64,000 nucleotides of DNA from Symbiodinium natans (GCA_905221605.1 CAJNDS010002413.1:737423-801422); one strand, 5' to 3'; shown: positions 27,557-37,545, numbered from the stretch's first letter. Program-made: numbers and translations. Notes: generated by a model from the letters alone, not told the origin.

Positions 27557-27670
27557 AACCCTAAACCCTAAACCCTAAACTCTAAACCCTAAACCCTAAA
27601 CCCTAAACCCTAAGCCCTAAGCCCTAAACCCTGAACCCTAAACCCCAAACCCTAAACCCTAAACCCGAAA
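27557..27670. repeat. CCCTAAA array
   Basis: C-strand units after the donor. Confidence 0.9.
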
Positions 27671-27716
27671 ACCCTCCCTTGAGCCTTGGACCTTGACACC
27701 AAGCTTTCACCTTCAG

Positions 27717-27769
27717 TCCGAAACGCAGGAAGGCCAAAAGGGATCCAGAAAGCATCCGCCCTTCTAGGG
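27717..27769 (+). CDS. Candidate exon, frame ambiguous
   Basis: Strong acceptor gctttcaccttcag, donor at gtcctt. Frames read SETQEGQKGSRKHPPF, RNAGRPKGIQKASALLG or PKRRKAKRDPESIRPSR. Splice signals are good; the frame is not settled. Confidence 0.4.
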
Positions 27770-27962
27770 GTCCTTAGGTAGGGTTTGGGATCTGGGGTTT
27801 GGGGTTTGGGGTTGAATTAGGGTTTAGGGTTTAGGTTTTGGGGTGCAGGGTTTGGGGTTAGGACTCTTTTGGTGCGGGCTCTTGGGGTTTGGGGTCTAGG
27901 GCTCGATGGTAACACCCCCCCCCCCCACCCCGTCCTTTGCATAACATATCCCCTATACCCAA

Positions 27963-28055
27963 CTACTATTTGCTTAAGAACCCCAATTTTTTGAAAGCAA
28001 TATTCTTCCTCATAAGGGCAACATAGAAATTAATGTTTTTTGAAGCAAATAGTAG
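27963..28055. mobile_element. Foldback element, CTACT-TTTGCTT family
   Basis: Arms start CTACTATTTGCTT and end AAGCAAATAGTAG. The core ATTCTTCCTCATAAGGGCAA is shared with 24092. Confidence 0.65.
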
Positions 28056-28259
28056 CCAAGAGTGTGCAATGAAGGGTTATTTTACACCAGGGTCGAGGTG
28101 GGTGGGGGGGGTTAATTTTGTGGGGAGGTTGTCCGTGCAAAACCCGAAGCCTAGGACCGAACTGCCTAAAGCCTAAAGTCTAAGCCCAGAACCCGAAACC
28201 CTAAACCCTGAACCCTGAACCCTGAACCCTGAACCCTAAACCCTAAACCCTAAACCCAG

Positions 28260-28295
28260 GCTCCGGGGTTATTGGGGTCAGTGATCAGAGGGGAG
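28260..28295 (+). CDS. Candidate micro-exon, strong donor
   Basis: Acceptor aacccag|G, donor GAG|gtaagg. Reads APGLLGSVIRGE (phase 0 to 0) or SGVIGVSDQRG (phase 1 to 1). Confidence 0.45.
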
Positions 28296-28384
28296 GTAAG
28301 GGTTTAGGGATCTGACTTTTCCTAAGCCCAATAGCCCTTAAGTCCCTCACGTCCTAAAGGCACAGATTTCCCCCTCAAACCAAC

Positions 28385-28455
28385 CCTTAGGGTTTAGGGT
28401 TTAGGGTTTAGGGTTTAGGGTTTAGGGTTTAGAGTTTAGGGTTTAGGGTTTAGGA
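28385..28455. repeat. TTTAGGG array
   Basis: Ten G-strand heptamers. Confidence 0.95.
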
Positions 28456-28494
28456 GAAACCACTGAAAGCCCTCTGAGCTCCTGTGCTTGGCAG

Positions 28495-28544
28495 TCCCAG
28501 CACCTCCTGATCCAGCGGAAGCTCAAGGAGAGGAGGCTCAGGAG
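28495..28544 (+). CDS. Coiled-coil candidate exon
   Basis: Acceptor tgtgcttggcag. SQHLLIQRKLKERRLR with a GC donor (AG|gcacga), phase 0 to 2. A GT donor at about 28555 is an alternative. First of nine coiled-coil exons up to 37618. Confidence 0.5.
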
Positions 28545-28591
28545 GCACGAAAGGGTTTAGGGTTTAGGGTTTGGGGGTTTAGGGTTTAGGC

Positions 28592-28675
28592 CTAAACCCT
28601 AAACCCTAAACCCTAAACCCTAAACCCTAAACCCTAAACCCTAAACCCTAAACCCTAAACCCTAAACCCTAAACC
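28592..28675. repeat. CCCTAAA array
   Basis: Twelve C-strand heptamers after a short TTTAGGG run at 28556-28588. Confidence 0.95.
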
Positions 28676-28799
28676 GTAACATGCGAAGCCATGGACGGGC
28701 TTTAGGGCGTACAAGATCTGCTCTAAGGCCCTAGACCCTAAACCCTCCCCCACATCCACTTAAACCACCAACCCTAAACCCTAGACCTCCCAAAACATG

Positions 28800-28965
28800 C
28801 GCTTGAACTCTAAACCCTGAACCCTCAACCCTAAACCCTCAACCCTAAACCTTAAACCCTAAACCCTCAACCCTAAACCCTCAACCCTAAACCCTAAACC
28901 CTAAACCCTCAACCCTAAACCCTAAACCCTCAACCCTAAGCCCTAAACCCTAAACCCTAAACCCC
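28800..28965. repeat. CCCTAAA / CCCTCAA alternating array
   Basis: The two heptamer variants alternate irregularly. Confidence 0.9.
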
Positions 28966-28992
28966 AAGAACTGTTAGTCTAAGGGGAGAACA

Positions 28993-29266
28993 ACCCTAAA
29001 CCCTAAACCCTAAACCCTAAACCCTAAACCCTAAACCCTAAACCCTAAACCCTAAACCCTAAACCCTAAACCCTAAACCCTAAACCCTAAACCCTAAACC
29101 CTAAACCCTAAACCCTAAACCCTAAACCCTAACCGCTAAACCCTAAACCCTAAACCCTAAACCCTAAACCCTAAACCCTAAACCCTAAACCCTAAACCCT
29201 AAACCCTAAACCCTAAACCCTAAACCCTAAACCCTAAACCCTAAACCCTAAACCCTAAACCCTAAC
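28993..29266. repeat. CCCTAAA array (about 39 units)
   Basis: One of the longest near-perfect telomere-like arrays here, with one AACCGCTAAA break. Not at a chromosome end. Confidence 0.97.
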
Positions 29267-29280
29267 CGATCCCCAAGCAG

Positions 29281-29329
29281 GCAGCGCCTTGACGAGGAGG
29301 AGCGGAGGAAGCTGAACCAAGAGCTGGAG
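29281..29329 (+). CDS. Coiled-coil candidate exon
   Basis: Acceptor ccaagcag|G, donor GAG|gtgcca. QRLDEEERRKLNQELE, phase 2 to 0. CCCTAAA upstream, TTTAGGG downstream. Confidence 0.6.
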
Positions 29330-29337
29330 GTGCCAAT

Positions 29338-30050
29338 TAGGGTTTAGGGTTTAGGGTTTAGGGTTTAGGGTTTAGGGTTTAGGGTTTAGGGTTTAGGGTC
29401 TCATGGTTTAGGGTTGAGGGTCTCAGGGTCTCAGGGCCTTAAGGTCTTCGGGTTTAGGGTTTGGGGTTTGGCAAGCCTGTCTGAAACCAATCAGGGGTGC
29501 TTAGGGTTTAGGGTTTTGGGTTTGGGGTTTAGGGTTTAGGGCTTGGGGTTGAGGGTTTGGGGTTTGGAGTTCAGGGTTGAAGGTTTAGGGGTCAGGTTGC
29601 TTTTGCGAGGTTCAATTAAGGTCTAGGGTTTAAGGTTGAGGGTTTCAGGTTTAGGGTTTCGGGTTGAAGGTGTAGGGTTTAGAGACAAGGGCTGAAGGGT
29701 GAGGGTTCAGGATTTTGGGTGTAGGGCGCTTTTGGGAGGTTTAGGCTTAGGGTTTGGGGTGCTTTTAGGATGCTTAGGGTTTAGGGTCAACCCTTATCAA
29801 TCCTTAGCCCAGGGGTGCAGTTGGGATCTTTAGGTTTTAGGGTTTGGGGTTCAGGGTCTAGGGTAAAACGGCTTGCTGATCCTAAAGTGTGGGGTTTAGA
29901 GTTTAGAGATTAGGGTTTAGGTTTTGGGGTGTGGGGTGTGGATTCTCGCATCTGGGCAGGGGCTGTAAGGGTTTGGATGTTTTGGATTTGATGGGGCTTT
30001 AAAGCGGATACTATTGGGCGTTCATGCTTTCTGAAATCCTGAGCCCTAAG
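29338..30050. repeat. TTTAGGG array decaying downstream
   Basis: Perfect to 29400, then increasingly degenerate G-strand sequence; no exon seen. Confidence 0.8.
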
Positions 30051-30480
30051 CTTAGGGTCTAGGACGTAGTAGCTGCTTGAGATTTCGGAAGGGGGCAGGC
30101 TTAGCGTGTCAGGGTTGAGGGTTCCGGGTTTATGGTTGGGTTGTAGGGTTCGGTGGCTTGAAGAATTGCCATCAACTGCCCCAAAGACCGAATTCTACTT
30201 GAATAGGTCCCCCCACATTTCGAGACCGTACACTGGAAAGCCTTCCGAAAGATCTCAAGCAGCTACGAAGTCCTAAGCCCTAAGCCCTAAACACCGAACC
30301 CTAAACCCTAAAACCTTGCACACCCTAAACTCTACATTCTAGGAGTCTGAAAGGAAAGCTTCAGGTTCAGGATCTCAGAAAGCATGAACGCAAAAAAGTA
30401 GGATACCCTTTTGCCTCCGGTTTAGGGTTTAGGTTTAGGGTTGAGGGTTTAGGGTTTAGGGTTTAGGGTTTAGGGTTACA
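30050..30480. other. Degenerate unique intronic sequence
   Basis: Contains a direct/inverted echo: TCTGAAATCCTGAG near 30030 and AGGATCTCAGAAAGCATGAA near 30367. TTTAGGG units at 30420-30478. No exon called. Confidence 0.45.
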
Positions 30481-30546
30481 ACCTCGAAGACTTCTGCACC
30501 CCTCAAGTCCTAGAGAGCTAAGAAGCCCCCCCCCCCCCCGTGGCAG

Positions 30547-30585
30547 GAGATGCGCCGGCAAGAGGACGAGCGCAAGCGGGAGGAG
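30547..30585 (+). CDS. Coiled-coil candidate exon
   Basis: Acceptor cgtggcag|G preceded by C14. EMRRQEDERKREE, phase 0 to 0 before donor GCGCTG. The frame stays open to a GT at 30610. Confidence 0.6.
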
Positions 30586-30651
30586 GCGCTGGGGCTTGGG
30601 GCTTATCAGGTTTGTAGGGTTTAGGGGGGTTTGTAAGGTTTAGGGGTTCCC

Positions 30652-31110
30652 TAAACCCTAAACCCTTTACCCTACAACCCTACAACCCTACAACCCTACA
30701 ACCCTGCAACCCTGCAACCCTGCAACCCTGCAACCCTGCAACCCTACAACCCTACAACCTAAACCCTCATACCCTAAACCCTAAACCCCAAAACCCAAGC
30801 CCTAATACCCTAAACCCTAAACCCTAAACCCCAAAACCTAAGCCCTAATACCCTAAACCCTAAACCCCAAAACCTAAGCCCTAATACCCTAAGCCCTAAA
30901 CCCTAAACCCTAAACCCCAAAACCTAAGCCCTAATACCCTAAACCCTAAACCCCAAAACCTAAGCCCTAATACCCTAAACCCGAACCCTGGGATCCTGGT
31001 AGTTGAAGCCAAAGAGGGCCAACCCTAGACCCTAGACCCTAGACCCTAAACCCCAAACCCCAAACCCCAAACCCCAAACCCCAAACCCTAAACCCTAAAC
31101 CCTAGCGGCC
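30652..31110. repeat. CCCTACAA/CCCTAAA with higher-order repeat
   Basis: AACCCTAC and AACCCTGC octamers, then a CCCCAAAACCTAAGCCCTAA-containing unit repeated about four times (30770-30975), then CCCCAAA. Confidence 0.88.
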
Positions 31111-31189
31111 CTACCCTCAGATGAGGAAAACTGGGGTTTAGGGTTTGGGGCTTAGGGTATAGGATTTCGGGTTTCTGCATATATGTATG

Positions 31190-31340
31190 TATCTGTCTAT
31201 CCGTCTATCCGTCTATCCGTCTATCCGTCTATCTGTCTATCTGTCTATCTGCCTATCTGTCTATCTGTCTATCTGTCTATCTGTCTATCTGTCTATCTGT
31301 CTATCTGTCTATCTGTCTATCTGTCTATCTGTCTGCATAT
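31190..31340. repeat. CTAT/CTGT tetranucleotide microsatellite
   Basis: About 37 tetranucleotide units of TCTA, TCTG or TCCG type. Confidence 0.95.
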
Positions 31341-31364
31341 CTCTCGCTCTCTAAATTACTTCAA

Positions 31365-31500
31365 GGGTCCTGCGAGGATTTGGGGGGTTTACCCAAATAG
31401 GGGAACCCCAAAAATAGATCCCCAAATAGTAGGATCCCCTTACAATAAGGACCCCAACAAGGTACCCTAATTTCGGACCCCCCCCCCCCCCCCCCCCCTA
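31365..31500. other. AT-rich transposon-like remnant with poly-C
   Basis: Short inverted blocks (ggggtttacccaaatagggg), ending in a C19 run (31481-31499). Confidence 0.5.
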
Positions 31501-31514
31501 CCCCCCCGCGGTTT

Positions 31515-31680
31515 AGGTTCTAGGTTTCCTAAACCCTAAACCCTAAACCCTAAACTGTAAACTCTAAACCCTAAACCCTAAACCCTAAACCCTAAACCCT
31601 AAACCCTAAACTGTAAACTCTAAACCCTAAACCCCAAACCTGGAACCCTGAACCCTGAACCCTACACCCTCAACCCCAAC
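31515..31680. repeat. CCCTAAA array
   Basis: C-strand units; block ACTGTAAACTCTAAACCCT occurs twice (about 31553 and 31609). Confidence 0.88.
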
Positions 31681-31787
31681 GATTTAGGGTCCAGGGCTTT
31701 GAGGTCTGGAGGTTCCGGGCTTCCCATGTCAAGCGCGAAAGAGAAGCTGCCACATCGGGTTCTTTGGGGCTTCTTTAGGGGCTACTT

Positions 31788-32120
31788 GGGTATATGAGGA
31801 CTATATCAGGTACATATAGGGGGAAATTCAGATTACCCTAAACCCTAAACTCGAAACCCTAAACCTTCACGGGTCCTCCATCGATTTTAGGGGATCATTA
31901 AGATGAAGGGTTCCTTCGAGGGGGTCCCTCCACCCCTTCGCACTTGGGAATATAAGGACTACATAAGGTACATATAGGGGTGATTCAAAAGGTGAATAAG
32001 ACTAAGGATCCCTTTATATAAGGTATATATAAGGGTTATATAGGTAGATCAGGACTCTATAAGGTACTTATGGGGGATAATTAAGATGAAGAGTCCCTTC
32101 TTGGTCCCTCCTTGCCCTTA
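31788..32120. repeat. Repeated AT-rich modules upstream of an exon
   Basis: GGTACATATAGGGG occurs near 31809 and 31967, with a third variant near 32063. ATTAAGATGAAG-GTCCCTTC occurs near 31897 and 32080. Together they make two to three diverged copies ending at the next acceptor. Confidence 0.65.
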
Positions 32121-32126
32121 GCACAG

Positions 32127-32174
32127 GAGGCTCGGCAAGAGGCGGCCGCCGCCGCTGAGCGCGCCAAGCGCGAG
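32127..32174 (+). CDS. Coiled-coil candidate exon, GC donor
   Basis: Acceptor ccttagcacag|G. EARQEAAAAAERAKRE, phase 0 to 0, ending GAG before GCGCCT. Confidence 0.6.
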
Positions 32175-32345
32175 GCGCCTTAAGCCCTAAGCCCCCTAAG
32201 CCCCCTAAGCCCCCTAAACCCTAAACCCTAAACCCTAAACCCTAAACCCTAAACCCTGAACCCTAAACCCTGAACCCTGAACCCTGAACCCTGAAACCCT
32301 AAACCCTAGACCCCTAATTACGCCCTAAACACTGAACCCTATACA
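32175..32345. repeat. CCCTAAG/CCCTAAA/CCCTGAA units
   Basis: C-strand units after the donor, an exception to the usual G-first order. Confidence 0.85.
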
Positions 32346-32361
32346 GTAAGCTCTAAACCCC

Positions 32362-32757
32362 GAAAAACCCCGCTGTGTAGTCGGGGCTCAGCACGGAGTT
32401 CTTGGCGTAGCTGAGGTCATTCGAGACCCGAACTTTTGGGGGCTCCTCCGCGTCGTTGTTGACATTGGTGGTGTTGGTGAGTTTGGCAGCCGGTGGTGCG
32501 AGGGATGCCAGGGAACATGACCTCCCAGGCTGGAACACTTTACTAGGCAGGCGACTAAAGCCCAGCTAACAGCTGACTGGAACAAATCCATGGGTTTTGT
32601 GGTGACAGGCTTGCTGACCAAACTGCATTTCTGGACCGATCTGCCATACCTTCTGTGTGGCATGGCGTCGGGAGACGCCAACAGGGCCGCTAGCCGCAGT
32701 CACAGCAAACTTGCTTGCAACACTGTTGACCGTTGCCGCTGTTTGGTGATACCCTAA
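32362..32757 (+). pseudogene. Decayed protein relic with WCEGC motif
   Basis: One frame is open from before 32377 to TAA 32755-32757 except TGA at 32518. Upstream part: AEVIRDPNFWGLLRVVVDIG, then FGSRWCEGC. Downstream: DWNKSMGFVVTGLLTKLHFW, then TDLPYLLCGMA. From memory this resembles an abundant WCEGC-type protein family in dinoflagellate genomes. Minus-strand open frames are less coherent. Likely an insertion inside the intron. Confidence 0.45.
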
Positions 32758-32919
32758 ACTCCTCTAAGCCCTAAGCCCTGGGCCCTAAACCCTAAACCCT
32801 AAATCCTAAACCCTAAACCCTAAACTCCCCACACCCTCTCAGGGTTCGTTCGGGGTTTCGGGATGAGAGGGCCGGTGGAGTCTTGGGTGGGGGGGTGGGG
32901 GGTGGGGTTGTTGGAGCAG

Positions 32920-33090
32920 GGTTTAGGGGTTTGGGGTTTAGAGGTTTGGGGTTTAGGGTTCAGTGGTTTGGGGTTTAGGGTTTAGGGTAATTAGTTAACA
33001 GGATAAATCAGACCCGAAGACCCTAAACTAAGCCCTGTTTAGGGTTCAGGTTTGGGGTCTAGGGTTTATAGGGTTTAGGGAACCCGAAAA
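32920..33090. repeat. Degenerate TTTAGGG
   Basis: G-strand units upstream of the next exon. Confidence 0.8.
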
Positions 33091-33134
33091 ATGCTCACCA
33101 AACCACCCCCCCCCAAAACCGCCTTGAACCTCAG

Positions 33135-33161
33135 GCGGAAGAGCAGCGAAAGCGCGAGGAG
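33135..33161 (+). CDS. Coiled-coil candidate exon, GC donor
   Basis: Acceptor gaacctcag|G. AEEQRKREE, phase 0 to 0 before GCGCTC. A longer form runs to about 33192. Confidence 0.55.
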
Positions 33162-33189
33162 GCGCTCCTCCGAAGACTTTTCTGCTCCA

Positions 33190-33600
33190 GGGTTTAGGGT
33201 TTAGGGTTTAGGGTTTGGGGTTTAGGGTTTAGGGTTTAGGGTTTAGGGTTTAGGGCTCCAGCGCTTTTTTTTCGAGGGGTCAAGGGGCACCGGATCGGTA
33301 TGATTGATCTTTTCTTTTAGAAGGGGATTTGGGCTTTCTACTGAAATGGTTTAGGCTAGCCTAATTAAACCCGAACCCTAAACCCTGAACCCTGAACCCT
33401 AAACCCTACACCCTGAACCCCAAACCCTAAACCCTCAACCCTAAACCCTAAACCCGCTTCACGGGTGTGTTTGGGCCCCCCGAAGCGGAGTGCCACGGGC
33501 GAAAGAGCGGGGGCGGGGGCCACCGCGGTTCTCCAAGCCTTTAGGGGTTTGGGGGTTCAGGGTTTAGGGTTTAGGGTTTAGGGTTTAGGGTTTAGGGTTT
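33190..33600. repeat. TTTAGGG, CCCTAAA, TTTAGGG blocks
   Basis: G-strand 33190-33255, C-strand 33365-33460, G-strand 33555-33609, with unique sequence between. Confidence 0.85.
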
Positions 33601-33609
33601 AGGGTTTAG

Positions 33610-33790
33610 GCTTTGCTGTTGCCTCACCAGCGTCGACGTCGCCAACATCGAAGCCGGCCACTCCTCCGCAAGCGAGTTCGCCAATCTGAGGTCTGCGGGC
33701 TGGAGCCTCCAGCCCTGAGACTGTGTCGAGCAGGCTTCTTTCGATGAAACGCAAGGCGAGCGCGACAGCGGCGGCCCTTTGACCATTTAG
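33610..33790. other. Unique GC-rich island, strand uncertain
   Basis: Open on the minus strand for 64 codons (33592-33786) and partly on the plus. It could be a minus-strand insertion or an unresolved exon; no clear + strand splice frame. Confidence 0.3.
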
Positions 33791-33799
33791 GGCTTGGGG

Positions 33800-34060
33800 T
33801 AGGGGGAGGGACCCCTATACCCGTTAAGGACGTTAGGGTTGGGTAGGGGTTAAGTTGGTTTGGAGGGGTTGAGAGCATAGGGTTGGTTAGGGCTTCGGGT
33901 TGGTTAGGGGTTTGGAAGTTTTGGGGGGTTTCAGGGCTTGGGGCGGCTTAGGTGGCTTCGGGGTTTAGGCTTCAGGTGTTTCGGGGGTTTAGGAGTTTTA
34001 GGTGTAGGGTTTAGGGGTTTAGGGGTTTAGGTTTTGGGGGTTTAGGTTCGCTGTGCGAGC
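33800..34060. repeat. Degenerate G-strand repeat
   Basis: GGGTTTAGG/GGGGTTT derivatives. Confidence 0.7.
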
Positions 34061-34080
34061 GACCTCGCCCAAGAGGCCTC

Positions 34081-34203
34081 ACCCTAAACCCTAAACCCTA
34101 AACCCTAAACCCTAAACCCTAAACCCTAAACCCTAAACCCTTAACCCTAAACCCTAAACCCTAAACCCTAAACCCTAAACCCTAAACCCTAAACCCTAAA
34201 CCC
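34081..34203. repeat. CCCTAAA array
   Basis: About seventeen C-strand heptamers. Confidence 0.97.
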
Positions 34204-34326
34204 TCCCCAAGTGTACCACGGGGTCCTTGCACGCCCCGGCTTGAGGGGTGGAGAGCTTCAGGGTGCTCCGGGATGTGGGGCTTGGAGTTGTGGGTTTTAA
34301 GGGGGTTTAGGGGCTTTAATTAGGGC

Positions 34327-34420
34327 TTTGTTTAGGGTTTAGGGTTTAGGGTTTAGGGTTTAGGGTTTAGGGTTTAGGGTTTAGGGTTTAGGGTTTAGGG
34401 TTTAGGGTTTAGGGTTTAGG
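34327..34420. repeat. TTTAGGG array
   Basis: Thirteen G-strand heptamers. Confidence 0.97.
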
Positions 34421-34457
34421 CTTTCTGGGCCCACGACCAAGCCTCGAATCCCCGCAG

Positions 34458-34499
34458 GAGCAGCGGGTGGAACAAGAGCGGCAGCGGATTCAAGCTGAG
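34458..34499 (+). CDS. Coiled-coil candidate exon, GC donor
   Basis: Acceptor aatccccgcag|G. EQRVEQERQRIQAE, phase 0 to 0, ending GAG before GCATGT. Confidence 0.6.
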
Positions 34500-34524
34500 G
34501 CATGTTGGGGGGTTAAGGGCCTTG

Positions 34525-34640
34525 GGTTTAGGGTTTAGGGTTTAGGGTTTAGGGTTTAGGGTTTAGGGTTAGTTTAGTGTTTAGGTTTTAGGACTTAGGG
34601 TTCAGGCATTAGGTTTCAGGGGAAAATCAAAATGAGGACT
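34525..34640. repeat. TTTAGGG array
   Basis: G-strand units after the donor. Confidence 0.88.
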
Positions 34641-34731
34641 GAGTAGTTGGCGGAAGAACTTGGTTTAGTTCTTGGTGCCCACTTCTCTTCCTAGGAGTGC
34701 TACAAAGAGCAAAGAGGTTGCCAAGTAGTGG

Positions 34732-34826
34732 TACCAGGATGGGCTATTAGGCCCTATACCCCCCATAATCAACCCTATAAAGGGCCTTTGTTAAGGGGTT
34801 ATACGGTAGAACAGCCCGTCCTGGTA
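34732..34826. mobile_element. Foldback element, 95 bp
   Basis: Arms TACCAGGATGGGCT and AGCCCGTCCTGGTA match at 13 of 14 positions. AT-rich core. Confidence 0.7.
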
Positions 34827-34829
34827 TGG

Positions 34830-35100
34830 AGAGAGAAAGGGAGACAGCTCGGCCCAGCTACACCAAGCCGCGGCAAAGAAAATGACCTATCGGACGAGTG
34901 AGGGATATTTCAAGATGTCGCGGAAACGCTGAGTTTTTAAACTGAGAACGTAGCAGAGGTGACTTGGGGCAAGACCGTCTATAAGTTCTGGGATGCGAGC
35001 TTGTTTGGGCATCCGCATCGCGCATAGCCCTTCTCGAGCTCGCGCTGATGCCCCTCGCTTTTTTCCCTCCACTCGACGACACTATGTCCAACACCGTTTA
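34830..35100. other. Unique island, coding status unclear
   Basis: Open on the minus strand (34858-35094, 78 codons) but with no family recognised. No + strand exon called. Confidence 0.3.
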
Positions 35101-35520
35101 GGGTTTGGGGTTTAGAAGGGTTTAGGGTTTAGGGCTTTCGGTTCGTGAAGTGCGCTCGTGCTCGCAGTGGCCTATTGGGAGCGCACGCCGAAATCCTCAG
35201 CGGATCAAAGGTCTCTCGCCTTACACATGTGTGTAGTGCAGGGCGAGTGGCACGTGACAGGACGCCTGCCGTTTCCATCCGTCTAAGAGATTTGCGTTGA
35301 AACCTGGTGACGCTGAAATGAGGGGCCGGGGGGGGGGGGGGGGTGTAGTTTACTTGTGGGCCGTACTTAGGGTCTCAGGTTTCGGCTGTCGTCTTTAGGG
35401 GCCTGAGTTGGGGTGGTCTTGGGTTCAGGACCAGGAGTTGAGCAGCCGTGCCGCCAGAGCACCCATGTTCAACAAGCCGTACACTTTTTGTTTTTAACCC
35501 GTTCAAGACACGACACCAGG
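35100..35520. other. Mixed unique sequence with G16 run
   Basis: Short TTTAGGG patch, unique sequence with a G16 run at 35326-35342, no exon called. Confidence 0.4.
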
Positions 35521-35527
35521 CTCTCCA

Positions 35528-35700
35528 ACCTAAACCGTAAACCGTAAACCGTAAACCGCAAACCGCAAACCGTAAACCGTAAACCGTAAACCGTAAACCG
35601 TAAACCCGAAGCCCGAAGCCCTAAGCCCGAAGCCCTAAGCCCTAAGCCCTAAGCCCTATGCCCTAAGCCCGACAGCCTAAGCCCTAAGCCCTAGGCCCTA
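35528..35700. repeat. CCGTAAA then CCCTAAG array
   Basis: About eleven CCGTAAA/CCGCAAA units followed by CCCTAAG/CCCGAAG units. Confidence 0.93.
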
Positions 35701-35781
35701 AGCTTCAGTTGCAACCTCCACATTGGGATCTCTCCTTGTCCAGCTGTTGTCTGTTCCGCCCCAGCATCACCACCTGGGCAG

Positions 35782-35823
35782 GAGCAGCGCCGCCGAGTGG
35801 AGGCGGAGCGCCGGGCCGAGGAG
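35782..35823 (+). CDS. Coiled-coil candidate exon, GC donor
   Basis: Acceptor cacctgggcag|G. EQRRRVEAERRAEE, phase 0 to 0 before GCCCGG; an alternative GC donor at 35836 adds four codons. Confidence 0.6.
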
Positions 35824-35849
35824 GCCCGGCGACCGGCTCCTGGCTCTTG

Positions 35850-36075
35850 GGGTTTAGGGGTTTAGGGTTTAGGGTTTAGGGTTCAGGGTGTAGGGTTTAA
35901 ACTTCAGTTTGGGGTGTTTAGGGTTCAGGGTTTGGGGTTTAGGGTTTGAGGTTTGGGGTTCAGGTTTAGGGTTTAGGGTTTAGGGTGTAGGGTTTGTATG
36001 GTTTAGGGTTTAGGGCTTGGGTTAGGGTGTAGGGTTTAGGGTGTAGGGTTTAGGGTTCAGGGTTGAGGGCTCATT
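35850..36075. repeat. TTTAGGG/GTGTAGGG array
   Basis: G-strand units after the donor. Confidence 0.88.
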
Positions 36076-36079
36076 TTTT

Positions 36080-36470
36080 TTGAGAGGCCTCAACTCAAGT
36101 TGTTAAGATCTTAAGGGCTTCGAAGGGTTCAGGGTCTTTTGTTGCTGGTTTTTTGTGTGAAGGGTTCAACTTAGGTTCCTTTGCTTCGGTGTTTTGGGTT
36201 ACGGGTTTGGGTAGACAGTGTTTGTGTTTTCCTTTTTTCTTTTTTGTTTTTTTTTGGGGGGGGGGTTGGGCTGTGCACGACCCTACAAGTCCAAACCCCC
36301 AAGGCCACTAAGCCCTGAGAACCTGCCTACGACACTCTCCCTAAACCCCCTACAAGCCCTAAACCCCTAAACCCCAAACCTTTTTGAAGGCCTCACAACC
36401 CCTGAAGCCCCTAACCCTGAACCCCAAATCCCCCAAATCCTTACCCACATCTTGACCCAAACCCAGCTCA
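36080..36470. other. Degenerate T-rich then C-rich intron
   Basis: T-rich sequence with TTTTTTTTTGGGGGGGGG near 36250, then degenerate C-strand units. No exon. Confidence 0.55.
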
Positions 36471-36535
36471 ACCCTAAGCCCTAAGCCCGAAGCCCGAAGC
36501 CCGAAGCCCTAAACCCTAAACCCTAAACCCCCCAG
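36471..36535. repeat. CCCTAAG/CCCGAAG/CCCTAAA units
   Basis: Short C-strand array leading to the next acceptor. Confidence 0.88.
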
Positions 36536-36552
36536 AGACCCCCAAAAGCCAG

Positions 36553-36612
36553 GCCCGGCAGGAGGAGGCCCGGAAAGTGGAGGAGGCACGGCAGAGGAAG
36601 CTGGCCGAGGAG
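36553..36612 (+). CDS. Coiled-coil candidate exon
   Basis: Acceptor aaaagccag|G. ARQEEARKVEEARQRKLAEE, phase 0. The donor is unclear: GAG is followed by ACTTAG, so either a GA donor or a stop two codons on. Confidence 0.55.
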
Positions 36613-36614
36613 AC

Positions 36615-36800
36615 TTAGGGGGGTTTAGGGTTTAGGGTTTAGGGTTTAGGGTTTGGGGTTTGGGGTTTAGGGATTAGGGTTTAGGGTTTAGAATGTGGGG
36701 TTTGGGGTTTGGGGTTTAGGGTTTAGGGTTTGGGGTGTAGGGTTTATGGTTAAGGGGTGGGAGTTTGGGGTTTGGGGTTTAGGGTTTAGGTTCTCTGGAG
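36615..36800. repeat. TTTAGGG/TTTGGGG array
   Basis: G-strand array directly after the exon. Confidence 0.92.
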
Positions 36801-36809
36801 TTTGGGAGT

Positions 36810-37200
36810 TGCGGAGTTCAGAAGTTGAGGAGGTTTCGGGGTTTAGTTTTTAGGGGGTTGTGGGATTTAGGACTTTGTGTCCAGGGCCCAGCGTTTACGA
36901 GCTTCGGGTTCCAAAGTCCTTCCATGGGTGTCAGGCTGTGCACAACAGCCGCAAACATGGTGGTTCACGATATTAGGGGGGTACCTTACTTGGGTCCTAC
37001 TTTATTATATTATTTGTTATAATTTATACATTCAATATTGTTTTGTTGTCATATGTTTGTAATATTTTTCTATATATTTGATGTATTTAATTTTCTATTT
37101 ATATTAAACCTTATTGTCAGGAAACCTACTCGTACTACTCGGTATTTTCGTAACCCCCCCCACATCCAGCTCTTCCCTCCAAGCGACTGCATTCTAACAG
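36810..37200. other. Degenerate, then AT-rich unique intron
   Basis: AT-rich stretch 36990-37140 with no coding signal. Confidence 0.45.
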
Positions 37201-37354
37201 AAGAAAACAGGGTTTAGGGTTTAGGGTTTAGGGCTTCGGTTTTGGGGTTTAGAGCTTCATCTCTTAACAAGTATACCAATGTTATCGCCGATATGCCCTA
37301 AGGCAGAAAAAAGCACATCCAGAATTACACATTCTAATCGAAGCGACCCGTACA

Positions 37355-37545
37355 TTAGCTTGAGCCCTAAACCCTATACGCTCTAAACCCCAAACCCGAA
37401 GCCCTAAACCCCAAAACCGAAGCCCTAAGCCCTAAACCCCAAACCCTAAACCCTAAACCCTATAAACCCTATAAACCCTATAAACCCTATAAACCCTAAA
37501 CCCTAAACCCTGAACCCTAAACCCTAAACCCTAAACCTCACAGAG
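37355..37545. repeat. CCCTAAA/CCCTATAAA array
   Basis: C-strand array with four CCCTATAAA units. Confidence 0.9.

Noticed and set aside
31183-31470. 95-codon Ser/Cys/Leu/Tyr-rich frame
   Set aside because: Most of it is the CTAT/CTGT tetranucleotide microsatellite.
34858-35094. Minus-strand 78-codon frame
   Set aside because: No recognisable domain and no neighbouring minus-strand exons; kept only as a unique island.
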